Of a DNA stretch of 64,000 nt, positions 43,099-54,499 are shown one piece after another. Position 1 is the stretch's first letter. Every line of letters starts with the position of its first letter. Origin of the DNA: Avena insularis (lineage: Eukaryota > Streptophyta > Magnoliopsida > Poales > Poaceae); contig CM042687.1 in the NCBI GenBank assembly GCA_023614405.1, positions 239,532,292-239,596,291 on the forward strand, in the 5' to 3' direction. The notes beneath the pieces were generated by a model. That model saw only the letters and a program-made list of their open reading frames with translations, did no database searches and was not told the DNA's origin. The translations under genes were made by a program, and so were the position numbers.

Positions 43099-43564
43099 CC
43101 GTGGGAATGGTCACGGCGATGCTGCAATCGGCGTAGTAGTAGAACGAGGGCAAGGCGGCCAGCCATCTGCGGTGCGAGATGAGGGCGAGACACGAGGTTT
43201 TACCCAGGTTGGCCCCGGAGGTAAAGACCTACTCTGCTAGATTGTATTATGGATGTGGTACAATGGGCGAGCTCGGCTAGCGGCGAGTCGCTTGGGGTAT
43301 GATGGGCGTATCTCTACCGCCCATGGAGGTTTATATAGGCTCACCTCCCCTAGGGTTTACATATCTCAACCGATTCAGTTAAAGCTTCGGTACTCGTTTA
43401 ACCTAATCCGACTGGGCCTATCTACTCGCCTGGGACTTCAGCTTCCAGTCGCTTGGTTCCTCGCTAGGCTTCAATCCAGTCGCCGTCTTGCAGGCCCACT
43501 CGCCAAGTCTTGGGCCAGTCGGAAACGTCCTGCTGGGTATACCCCGGTAGGCATATCCCCATCA
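43097..43564 (-). repeat. B 5' LTR (about 468 bp)
   Basis: Ends (plus-strand right side) CCCCATCA followed by the AAAGT duplication. The half from 43325 to 43564 is close to the other copy, whereas 43097-43324 carries more than ten short deletions relative to it, many removing one base of a run. Confidence 0.9.
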
Positions 43565-43675
43565 AAAGTTGTTTGTGAATGGTTGCACATTGCTTGTGTG
43601 AATTGTGATGTGTGTGATTAGAATTATTTCCTTAGAAATATCTTGCCTATTCTAATCTCAATTCAACCCAAACAG

Positions 43676-44758
43676 ATGACTACTCCAAGAGACTCCAACA
43701 TCAAGGTTGATGACAACAACACCAACCAAGAGGACAACATGAGAGAACTCATAGGAACCCAAAACCAGTTGAACCAAATGACAACTCAGTTCATAGCCAA
43801 CACCAGTGGGGAAGATCCAACCCTGCAAGGATTTTTGGAAAACCAAGCCCAAATGTTGCATAAGGTGACAGATCAAATGCTCAACATGGAAAGCAACTTT
43901 TCCAAAGGAGTTTATGACAACAAGGATGACAAAAATGTTATTCTAAAAGGAACCAAAGCTTGCAATATTTGTGGAGACAAGGATCACACTTCCAAGGAGC
44001 ATGGAGATCAATGCCCCAACTGTGAAGAGAAACATCCAGTTGGCCAATGTCCCACATCTCAAACCACTTGCTACCTATGTGAAGGAAATAACCATGTCCC
44101 TATCCAATGCCCCATCTATTCCATTGTTGAAGAAAGGAAACAAGGTGGAGTGCAACAAATGATTGCAAACTATCAAGAAGGTTCCAAATCTACCAAGAAG
44201 AATGAGGACAAAGGAAAAGCTCCAATTATACCTCCATGCAATACAACCCAATTCAGAGGACCAAAGAAGAGGCATATGAATTTTCCAAGGAGCAATAGAA
44301 GGTCCAAGAAACAAGTAGACATTCCTACTTATAAGATAACTTATGAACAACATGAACTAGATGCACTCCTAGCTTTGGAGAAACCCAAGAAAAAGAAGGA
44401 CAAAAGCCATGTACAATGTCATCATTGCAAAGAAATGGGACACTATTCCAGTGAATGTCTAGAGAAACAGAAGTATAAGGAGATTGGTCAAGTATGGTGC
44501 AACAACTGCAAAGAGCTAGGCCATTATGCAGCAACTTGTCCACAAGAGACACGTGAAGAACTCAAACTTATCACATGTTTCAATTGCAAAGAACCGGGAC
44601 ATTATGCAAGCAATTGTCCAGAAAAGATGAAGCACAAGATAAACAAGCCTATGAAGGATCTCAGCCTTGTCACATGTGTCAAGTGTGGAAACAAAGGACA
44701 CTATGCAAATGTTTGCCCAGAGAAGTTTCCCCAAGATCCCAAGCAAGCCAATATGTAA
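43676..44758 (+). CDS. A ORF: 360-residue multi-zinc-knuckle protein
   Basis: An undamaged frame beginning MTTPRDSNIKVDDNN and ending DPKQANM; ATG 43676 follows an AACAG and is preferred to the upstream in-frame ATG at 43643. Residues 1-95 are Gln/Asn-rich with possible helix. Cys/His motifs follow: CNIC..H..H..C (96-113), CPNCEEKHPVGQC (113-125), CYLCEGNNHVPIQC (132-145), and four canonical CX2CX4HX4C knuckles at 248-261, 275-288, 301-314 and 334-347, such as CFNCKEPGHYASNC. Between is a basic stretch. No gag core, protease or RT is seen. Zinc knuckles bind nucleic acid, so RNA packaging is a reasonable inference. The last four resemble E's single Gag knuckle, pointing to duplication from an E-like Gag. 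Confidence 0.85.
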   Translation: MTTPRDSNIKVDDNNTNQEDNMRELIGTQNQLNQMTTQFIANTSGEDPTLQGFLENQAQMLHKVTDQMLNMESNFSKGVYDNKDDKNVILKGTKACNICGDKDHTSKEHGDQCPNCEEKHPVGQCPTSQTTCYLCEGNNHVPIQCPIYSIVEERKQGGVQQMIANYQEGSKSTKKNEDKGKAPIIPPCNTTQFRGPKKRHMNFPRSNRRSKKQVDIPTYKITYEQHELDALLALEKPKKKKDKSHVQCHHCKEMGHYSSECLEKQKYKEIGQVWCNNCKELGHYAATCPQETREELKLITCFNCKEPGHYASNCPEKMKHKINKPMKDLSLVTCVKCGNKGHYANVCPEKFPQDPKQANM

Positions 44759-44829
44759 TCTAGTTTGGAAATTTTTAAGGGTGGTAGTACCCTAGATGTT
44801 TGAGCCTACTTGTAAACCCTAGCCTTCCC

Positions 44830-44866
44830 AAATCTCGGGACGAGATTTATTTTAAGGGTGGTAGCC
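44830..44866 (+). other. A hairpin plus polypurine tract before 3' LTR
   Basis: AAATCTCG (44830-44837) and CGAGATTT (44841-44848) form an 8-bp stem with a 3-base loop; TTTTAAGGGTGGTAG then leads to the 3' LTR start. It matches the E module at 14244-14282. Confidence 0.75.
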
Positions 44867-47800
44867 TGTCACATCCCAAGATTTTCCAAATCTTGTAATG
44901 TGAAAAAAATAAATGAATAAAATAAAACTTTGTTGATTTTCAGAGTGAGAAGAAACTTTTTGAATCCAATTAGAAACCTTCAAACCTATTTTGATCAAAT
45001 AAATCCTAAAAGGATTTAAAAAGATAAGCAATTAATAAAGAAAGTTTTAAATATTTGGAATTGCTATTTTGGATCTTTTAATAAAAAGATTTGATTTTCA
45101 AAGGCAAAGGTAGAAAAATAAATAGGGATTATTTTATAGAGCCAAATTAAACCTTGGCAAAGATTTTGAAATAAAAGATTTTTGTTTTGATTAAAAGGGT
45201 AAAGATTTATCTAAATAAAATAGTAAGGATTTAATATCCAAGTTTATTAAAAATAAAGGTTTTACTATTTTAATTAAAACATCAAAACTTATTTATTTAT
45301 TTTAAACAAGTTTTCCAAGTATTCTATATTTTCAAATAAAACCTACTGATTTGGTTTTGAAAATATTTAGATTTCAAATGGAGATTTTAAATAAATTAAA
45401 ATCCATTTGATTTAATAACTAATGTCCATTTTATTTAATTATAATGGACCCTAAAATAAAAATATTATTTTATTTTTGAGACTTGGTTTTGTGTTGTTAA
45501 ACAGAACCAAATTCAATTACAAAGTGTGATGGAAGTTTGATTGTTTTGAATGTTTGATTTGTTTGGTTGAATTTCAAAACAGGAAATAGAAATGGAAAAA
45601 GGAAAAGTTTCAGAACAAAAAAAAATGTGTAAAGGACACAGCCCAGCCGGCCAGCCCAACAAGCCCAACAGCCAGCCCACCCCACTTCCTCTCGCGAAAC
45701 GTTTTCTCACTCAAACACTCACCCGCAGCGTCACAGACAGTTGGACCCCACCTCACCTCTTCCTCTATCGCTGACGAGACGGCCCCACCGCCAGCTCACT
45801 CTCTTCTTCCTCGCGCAGACCCCGCCCTGCTGTTGCTGCCATTTACGCCGGCGATGAATACGCGATGAATACGCCCTTGAATCCTCCCAGTAACCGCACA
45901 CATTTAAACGCCTGCGTCTTTCCTCTCTTTCCCCTCAGATCCCACTCGACGAGAGCCACCAGGCTGCCCTCGATTCCATTTGCCTTGCCACTGCTCCGAC
46001 GAACTCGCGAGCAAATTCCGGAGACCCCGCGCCAGCCCTTGCCTCCCCAAGCACACGGGCACATTCCCCAGACCCAGGCGCACCTTCCCGTGTCGCCAGC
46101 TCAACCGCACGTGCTCTGCAGGCTCGGCTTCGACAACCTCTGAGCGCCGCCACCGTCTGTTTCCACTCCGGCGACATCCCCTGGTAATTCCTGACCGCCC
46201 CCTCCTCTCTGGTTGACACGAGCATACTCTCCTCTCTCGCGCGTGTCTAACGCACCCTCTGTTTTACACTGGCGTGACCTGTAGCCTCGTCCCCAACAAC
46301 GGCCGAGCGTGCCCGACGGAAGCAAGGACTCCGGCGAGCAATTGTCGACACCCGCGGGCGCCCCTGACCCTGTGGAGACCACGTCAAGAATCAGCGCAGC
46401 CCCACGATCTTGGTGAGAACCTCCCCCTCTCTCTTTGCTTCCTGCATCGCCAGTACCGCCACCGTCTGAGCGTCGCTGCCGCCAGCCGCCGCTTGATTGC
46501 CGCCATCTTGGCCGTCGAGATAGTGAGGCGTCCATTGATTAAATCGAAGCGGTATGAGTCAACCCGCGCCGTGCGATCTGTTTAGATCCAACGCCCCGCT
46601 GAGCGCAATCCGCGCGAACCGGTACCGCCCAATGAGAACACGCCGCGTGGCACTAGTTTGTTTTAAAACAGATTTTTGAATCAGATTGATTTGCAAATTT
46701 GTAAGCCTTGTAAATTTTGATCCACACGTCCAAAAATTGCAAATTTTATATCAATGGAATCAGTGGAACAAGCCCTAGCCAACGATGCAATTTGTTTAGT
46801 AAAAAGCTTATGGTAAAATGTTTGTTTTTGCAGAAACATTTGTATGCTTGTTTAGGTTATAAAAATTATTCCAAAATGATTTTGAGGTTGAAATCTTTGC
46901 AAATTGGTTTATTGTGAACCTACTGACCCTAGGAACCAACATATGGATTTAAAAATGTATTTGGTGAAGATTGGGATTGAATAATTGAATTATCCTATTT
47001 CTAGTCAAATAAAAATATTGATTTTGCTATGAAAATGATTTTGGAGTAAAAACTTTGGGAAAATGATTTGAATCAAACCTACTGACCCTAAAACACCAAG
47101 TTTTAAGAATTAACAACTTATTTGGTGAACTTTATAAAATTGTTGCTTTGCCAAAAGCATTTTCCACCACATAAAATAATGTTTGGATTTGAAAAATGGT
47201 TTTTAGATAAAGCCCTTTTGCAAATGACTTTGCCACTTTAGAAATTGACCACCTTGATCCTTACAAAGTTTAGAGCCTAGTAGAAACCACCTTTGCAAAT
47301 AAAACTATCTTTTGCATGCTTGCATGCATGACTTTGTTTCCATGATTTTATGTGTGTTAAATTGTTTGAATATTGTTTTGGAATGCTAGTTGAATTTGTG
47401 TTTGCTTGATTGATTTGTAGTGAAGTTAGAAGAGTGTGATATTAGCAAGATCAAGAAGTGAACCAACATTCCCAACCAAAAAGGCAAGTGACACTATCAT
47501 CTAAAGTCCTACTATTTTCATTATACTTAGTGGATTTTGAAACATGCATGAAAAGAATTTCTATACTTATGCTATGCTAAACCCTAATAGGATACCTTAT
47601 ATATTCCTTAGTGAAAACAATGTAGTTGTAAAATGCTTAACCATGCTAGATATTTTGAGAAGAGATACATGTTGAGATTTTTATGAAGTTGAGAAAAGGA
47701 ATTATGTTTTATATAATAAAACAAGTACTCAATGAACCACCTGGGTGGATAAGGATACTCAAGTTTTGGACAAGGTGGCAACAAAAGGAACCATGTCGAT

Positions 47801-49002
47801 GGCAATCTCTTTGTGTTGTGCACCAAAAGAAAACCACCCAGGAACTTAGAGATTGAACATGTTTCTCCAACAGTGGCTTCCGTGTACATCCACATGCTAA
47901 TATGGCTCTGGCTTAGTCAACTACATTGGGAAGACCCATGCATTGGTCTTCAGGTTTACTGGAAATGAGGGAACTAGGAACCCTACATTGGTGCCTGAAG
48001 ACAAGCTAGCAATGGTGTATGGGAGGACCCTCTGGAAAGACTTCGTCACATTCTCAATCTGCCGATTCCATCTTGGTGAGTACTTATCCAATGCCACTGG
48101 TGGCAACAAGATGAGATTGTGTCATGTGGGTAAAGTGTACAACTTCTGCAGAAGATAAAAATCTAAGTACTTAGCCGTGTCCCCGGTTATGGACAATACT
48201 GAGCAACTAAAGCTTGAAGCTATGGGAAATCTCGACATTCCAATTTCTAAAAGAAAAACTTTAAAGTGACAACAAAAGACTTGAAGCACTTGGGGTGTAC
48301 CAAGGAGCTCAAGAGATTTGGATAAAAACTTGAAACACTTGGGGTTTACCAAGGAGCTCAAGAGATTTGGATAAAAACTTGAAGTACTTGGGGATTTACC
48401 AAGGAGCTCAAGAGATTTGGATAAAAACTTGAAGTACTTGGGGTGTACCAAGGAGCTCAAGAGATTTTGACAAAGACAAGAAACACTTGGGGATTTACCA
48501 AGGAGTTCAGAAAGATTTGACAAAAGATCAAAACTATTTTGAAAAGATAGGATAAAATATTGTTTTCTGCAAATGAGCCTAAAACCCTACCTAGCCAAAT
48601 ATGCATGTAAAGATAGGATCCACTTGTATTCTACATAGTAGTGAAACTTGCCAATACAATTCAAATGTATTGGCCCTTGTGGCTGTAACTTGTAATGTTG
48701 CAGGTTTTGTTTGATATTAGTGAAGTTGATTGATTAGGATTACAAGTCTACAACAAACATGTTTGCCTGTGGCACTTTGAAGATGAAGGACCCCCATGCT
48801 TATAGATATTCTGCTGCAATGTAATGTAATGGCCAAAAAGCTATGTAAGATGTAATAAAATTATGTTATTCCTGGTTATAAAGTTATATTATGACCTTTG
48901 TTTCTTGATATTACATCTTAACTGTGGATGCTAGCTATTGATCCAGGGACTAGCATTGTAAACACAGGGATCTCTACCTTATTAAAGGTTGGGACCTCTA
49001 CA
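44867..49002 (+). repeat. A 3' LTR (4136 bp)
   Basis: Begins TGTCACATCCC, ends GGGACCTCTACA, then GAGTC. Apart from the patch 46454-46549, only scattered single differences from the 5' LTR were noticed, and the approximately 50-bp tandem array is present (about 48275-48525). Confidence 0.95.
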
Positions 49003-49007
49003 GAGTC

Positions 49008-49876
49008 TCCTTGCTAGATGCACCATTATTCCTAAGTTGTCCTCTAATCCTAAGTTTGCCACCTCTCCCATAGATATTAAAGATAAATTTTATGATTTCT
49101 CTCTTGATTTATCCTATTTAGATATCGTTGAGAAAGAACTTTTTGTGGGACTGAAAATGAGAGTGATGTGGCTCATATGAATGAGCTTTCTACTATGAGT
49201 GCTTTGTTCTCTAATGATTTTAAGATGCGCAAGTACTTTGTTACTAAGATCTTCCCTTTTTTCACTAAAAGGAGAAGCCAGGGCTTGGTTTAATAGATTA
49301 CCTCCTGGTTCCATTGATAGCCCTGATTGTTTGATTGCTTCTTTCTTCCAGAAATATTTTCCTCCCAGTGCTAGACATGATGCTTTGCAGAGACTTTTTG
49401 ATTTTAAACAGGGAGAAAAAGAGAAATTGCCTGAGTCATGGACAAGGTTCTGTGCCTTGATTCATGCACATCCTGGATGTCCATTACCTAAGAATGAGCT
49501 TTTTGATATTTATTATAATGGACTAACTGATGATTCTAGGATCGACCTAGATAGCTTTGCTGATTGTGTTTTCAGGAAAAGGACTCCTACAGATGCTGAA
49601 GAAATAATGGCTAAATTAAGCAATAATTATGATGATTGGACTTCAACTGAGCTAAATACACCTGAGCCAATTAATCCTGAACCAATTGTGCCTGAACCAG
49701 TTCCAACACCAACACCAAAGAAGAGTGGAGTTATTGCATTAGATGATGAAGTGATGAAGGAAGCTAAGAAGTGTCTAAGAGAGAAAGGTATTAGAGCTGA
49801 AGATGTGAAGAATCTACCTCCTATAGAAGAATTATGTAAGCCAATTCCCCACTCACCTACTATTGAGGTACACTCT
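49008..49876 (+). pseudogene. gag: F Gag, central part
   Basis: Continues in phase from 26772 (after A is discounted), then is shifted by small indels near 49148 and 49257. From 49257 it is open and shows the Retrotrans_gag core LKGEARAWFNRLPPGSI, FFQKYFPPSARHDAL and FDFKQGEKEKLPESWTRF, followed by a Pro/Glu repeat (PEPINPEPIVPEPVPTPTP). The frame reaches the H insertion at 49877 and resumes in phase at 53099. Confidence 0.85.
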
Positions 49877-52800
49877 TGTAAGATCCCTCCTTTATAAAGG
49901 AAAGGATCCCTGTGATTGCAATGCTAGTCCCTGGATCAATGCTAGCATCCACAGTTTAAGATGAAGTACACAGAAACAAAGGTCATTATTACAAGTCATT
50001 CCAGAGACAAACATAGTCTTTTACAAACTCCATGGCCATAGGCCTAGTACAAGAGTTTAAATATGTAATAAGATAAATAAGTCTTCATCTTCATGTGCCA
50101 CAGGCAAGCATGTTGAGTGTAGACTCATAACCCCTAATCACCATCAGAATATCCTGCAACATCACAAGTTACAGCCACAGTGGGTCAAAACATTGGAATA
50201 GTATTGGCAAGTGATACCTTAGAATAATATTGGTAGCTAGATACTATATGCATTTGGCTAAGTGTAGCTTAGGCTTGCTTTGCTCAAAATAGGTTTTGCC
50301 TATTAGTTGAAAACGCTAAGTTTTTCTTTGACAAAATCTTTACCAAGGAACCACCAATAGAAATTGGTGAACCTTCACCGTTGTTCAACCACAAGTTTTT
50401 ACTTAGACATTGGGATGAGGAGATTTCTTGATAGCTTCCATGTCTTGATGCTCAAGTTGTCCAATACCAGGGACATGGCTAAGTACTTAGATTCTTCCAT
50501 CTGCAGAGGTTGTGCACTTTCCCCACAAGACTTGATTTTCACCAAGACAGGACCTTTCAGAAGCCTTCCCTTAGACCAAATGGACGCGCTCCAACCTATC
50601 ATCCCAATACCACCAACTGTCCAAATGGCTAAGTTATTGCAACCTATATGATCCAGGCAGAGCCCATATTACCAAGTGGCTGCACTAGAAGCTTCTTAAC
50701 ATATGGCATCTCAAATCCCTTTGTTCCCGGGTGGTTTTCCACAAGTGAGATACACAAGGTAAGCCATAGAAATGGGCCTTGTGTAACCACTCAACATAAC
50801 CCATTCTTTCCATTCCACCCAGGTGTTTCATTCACTTAGTTGTTTTATTAAACAAAACACAAGTCCAAAGACTTAGAAATATTTTCTCATAGTATGAATA
50901 TATAACCACCCTTGGTTGCTACTAGCTAGGCTAAGCATGGCATTGATAAGACTTAGAAATATTTCTAGCAATTCTACAACTACTAGGATTTCCCAAGCAT
51001 AGCATATAGATCAAAAATAACCATGCAAGACTAGCCAAATATTTCTAATGCAAAGTTGAAAAACATAGGAATAAAATCATGAAGCACCACTTTCCTTGGT
51101 AGTTTGGAGAGTAGCTACAATCCTCACAATCACAATCACTATTTGCACCAAAATCTACACATGAAATAATAGCACCAAAATCACATACAAAATAAATACA
51201 AGCAAAAATATATGGATGCATGGATAATGCCATGTGATGATTTTCTACACCAAACAAGACAAGTGCACAGTACTGAAACATAAACAAGTTCAAAACTTGC
51301 CAAATAAACTTTATTTGAACATTAAAACATTTTTCAAATAATTATTATACCCAATTTATGCCTACAAATGTTTCTGCAAAAACAACCATTTTAACAGAAG
51401 CAAAACCTTAAACACATTGCATTAATGGAAAGGATTTTCTCTCCTGATTCCATTGATATAAAATTTGTCAAATTTGGACGTGGGAAACAAAAGTTATGAA
51501 TTAAACAAGTTTAAACATCTAATAGATCTAATTCAGAAATTTAAAACAAAACTCATGCCACGCGGCGCTTCCTGATTGGAGGGTACCGCTTCGCTCAGGA
51601 TCACGCTTCCGAACCGTTAGATCTAACTAAAACGCGTGGCTCAGATCTCTACTTACCCCTTTGACTATGTTCTATCGTGTTCGTCCGATCTACATCGCAC
51701 GGCTCTCAGCGACTGACCAACAAGTGGTGGCGCTGGCGGCGGCGACAGGCGGCGGCGCGCTCTGGATGCAAGCTTGCCGGCGAGCTAGGTCGCCCGGGGA
51801 GGTGTGAGGATGCTCACCAGAATCGCCGTGATGAGGAGATGCTCAACGTGTGCTCGGTTGGCGAAGGGGCGCTCGGGGTCATTGTGGATTGCTCGTCGGA
51901 GAAGTCCCTGGCGACGGTGCTCTTGGTTGGCGACGAAGGCGACGCTCTGGGCCACGCTAAGATGAGATAAGGGTGCCGTTAGATGCGTAGGACACTGGGG
52001 ATCACACACGTATCAAACAGAGGGAGAGGGGAAGCTGGGGCTTATGGGGAACGGTCGCCGGAGTTTGAGCAGACGGTGGCGGAGTTCAGTCGATGACGTT
52101 GCCGAGGCTAAAAAGCATGCACGAGCAAACGAGGGTGTCAGTAGGTGCGCACGGAGATGTATAATAAGCTAGTCTGAACCAGAGGAAGAGGGGGACGCGG
52201 GGCTTACCGGAATTCGACGACGAACTCGTCGGAGCAGAGGGGCGTCCAGAGAGAAATACAAGCAGCCTGGTGTCTCCGGTGGGGTGGGGTTTGGGCGAAA
52301 AGGAGGAGGGCGACATGGTGCTTAAGTAGGCGAGGACGTGGGCGTGAATTACTCGTGCATTCAACGGAATTGAAGCCGCGGAATTTAAACAGGAAACAGC
52401 CGACGTGATTTGGGGAAGAACCAGTCGCTGGGGGTGGAGACGAAGACAGCCGTGTGGGCCGCGGTTGTCAGCGAGAGAAAAGGAGAGGAGGTGGGGTCCC
52501 TGCGTCAGCGACTCTGTGGGTGTGTTTGCGAGTAAAGGAAAACGTTTCGCGGGAGGGGGTAGTTGGGCTAGATGGGTCGAACTGGGCTGGTTGGGCCAGT
52601 TTGGCTGTTTGTCTTATTTTTTTCCTTTACTCCTTTTCTTTTTCTGTTTGATTTTCCAGAAATGATTTTTCAACTCTAATTCAAATAAGTTTGATTTCAA
52701 ATCTTCTCTAGGTTTTTATACAGTAAAATTTGCACTAAAATGTGTGTCAAACACTACTGTTTACTCAAAAACACTTTGATCATTTGAATATAAAAATAAA

Positions 52801-53093
52801 ACCAAGCCTTAATGTGATATAAACAATAAGCATAAAATTGGTTTTATTTTCACACTTTGTTTTGAAAACTTTGCTCAAGATTTGGAAAGTACTTAAGTTT
52901 GAATTCAAACATTACTGAACAAAACAAGTACTCTTCTCATTAGAAAGTATCACTAAGGCTAGAGCATACTTACATAAAATAATGAGCAACATATGCTCCT
53001 GTTTTTGAAATGATTTTGAAATGGAACCCTAAATGATCATGGATGCATGGATGATATGCATGAGTTTTGAAACATGATTTTAGGGATGTTATA
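49877..53093 (-). mobile_element. Element H: solo LTR of a chromovirus-like element
   Basis: A 3217-bp unit in minus orientation; minus-strand start TATAACATCCC (one change from TGTAACATCCC) and end GGGATCTTACA. It is flanked by perfect ACTCT duplications (49872-49876 and 53094-53098). No primer site, gag or pol is present, and length and architecture (AT-rich ends, GC-rich block about 51550-52610, conserved GATCCAGGGACTAGCATTGC near its end) match an LTR of the E/A type. It therefore arose by LTR-LTR recombination of a full element. Confidence 0.93.
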
Positions 53094-54499
53094 ACTCTCT
53101 CCAACACTTTGATGAAGGTGATATTCCTTATGGTAAGCCTCCTGATCAATGTTTAGAGGAACTTGACATTTTTATTGTTAAGCAATGTAATTTTAATAAA
53201 CAAGTTCAGAATCATTTATTGGAAAACTCTAGAGATATCAATGAGTTGAAAGATATTATGGAAAGAACTTCTAATGATATTAAAATGCTTTGTAAACACT
53301 TTAAAATGGTTCAAACCCAACTTGATCAACTTGCTAAGGTACAAAAGGATATGCTAGTTAATGCCTCAGGAGATAAACATGCTTATGGAATTAGAACTAG
53401 GAGTGTTATAGCTACTCAAGATCCTTTATATCCTGAAGGACACCCTAAAAGAATTGATCAGGATTCTCAACAAGGTGAAAGTAGTGGCAGTCCTCGTAAG
53501 AGGAAGAAAAAGAAACATAAGATAGTTAAGGAACCTCTTGAACCTACTGTAGATCCTAATTGTATATCTGTCTCTGATGCTGAAACTGAGAGTGGTAATG
53601 ATAAAAATGAGTCTCCTGATAAGGATGAAGGTGAGGAAGAACCTGAGAAGCACACTAAGAACACTAGGTACACAAAGGAAGATTTTATTGCTAATAAACA
53701 TATTAAAGAGAGAGAACCTTGGGTGCATAAACCTATGCCTTTTCCAGGTATGAAACATAAGTCAAAGGAGGAAGAACACTACAATAAGTTTTGTGAGTGG
53801 ATGAAACCTTTATTTTTGCAAATTCCTTTGACTGATGCTATTAAGTTGCCTCCTTATTCAAAGTATATGAAGGATATTGTCTCCAATAAAAGGAAGATTC
53901 CTAATGAGGAGATTTCTACTTTGCTTGTTAATTATTCCTTCAATGGTAAGGTTCGAAAGAAACTTGGTGATCTAGGTATACCAACTATTCCTTGCTCTAT
54001 TAAGAATAATTATGTTAGAACTGCTTTATGTGATTTGGGAGATGAAGTTAGTGTTATGCCTTTTTCTCTCTACAAGAGACTCCAGTTAGAAAAGTTGATA
54101 CCAACTGATATATCTTTGCAAATGGCTGATAAGTCAACTACTATTCCTGTTGGTATATGTGAGGATGTTCCTGTTCAAGTGGCTCATAATTGCTTGGTTT
54201 TAACTGATTTTGTTGTGCTTGAAATTCCTGAAGACTATAATATGTCTATTATTCTTGGGAGACCTTTTCTTAATACTGCAGGTGCTGTTATTAATTGCAA
54301 TCAAGGAAAAGTGACATTCAATATTAATGACAAAGAGCATACTGTCTATTTCTCCAAGAAGGTTGCTAAAAGCTATTGTCTGAATTCCATTGAAAATATT
54401 GAGAGTATCAAGGTTGGAGAAATATATTGTCCCATTCCACACGAAAATTTTGAAACTATTATGATTGGGACCATTGCTATCAAGTATGAGGTAAGATAA
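53094..54499 (+). pseudogene. F Gag C-terminal part and Athila-type protease
   Basis: Open from H to the TAA at 54497-54499; listed ORF start 53219 is arbitrary because the frame continues from 49876. It begins with a helical region, then a Lys-rich and acidic linker (RKRKKKKHKIVKE, KDEGEEEPEKH near 53500-53660), KPMPFPGMKHKSKEEEH, and the retropepsin-like segment RTALCDLGDEVSVMPFSLYK near 54015 with downstream IILGRPFLNTAGAVI near 54250. In the Athila group the residue after DLG is usually Ala/small; Asp here is odd and may impair folding. Pol does not follow, so this is the element's last coding piece. Confidence 0.85.

Larger units (their letters stand above)
31582..43564 (-). mobile_element. 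Element B: Tat-lineage Gypsy retrotransposon with antisense gene
   Basis: Minus-strand order: 5' LTR 43564-43097, primer site 43098-43081, gag 43046-40531, protease to 39903, RT 39839-39040, RNase H 39025-38516, second RNase H 38515-37853, integrase 37856-36783, then on the opposite strand a multi-exon gene 32504-35884, polypurine tract and 3' LTR 32068-31582. The duplication AAAGT is at 31577-31581 and 43565-43569. Pol is essentially complete in domains but has several frameshifts and at least three TAG codons, so the copy is inactive. It is markedly more GC-rich than its host A. Confidence 0.94.
26773..49002 (+). mobile_element. Element A: long-LTR, pol-less retrotransposon with zinc-knuckle ORF; hosts B
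   Basis: 5' LTR 26773-30917, primer site 30920-30931, leader with a 24-bp tandem repeat, element B inserted at 31582-43564, zinc-knuckle ORF 43676-44758, hairpin/polypurine tract 44830-44866, 3' LTR 44867-49002. The target duplication GAGTC is at 26768-26772 and 49003-49007. Excluding B the element is about 10.2 kb, of which 8.3 kb are LTR. No protease, RT or integrase is seen, so it must be mobilised in trans. LTR copies are nearly identical by eye outside one patch, so insertion is comparatively recent. Confidence 0.95.
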
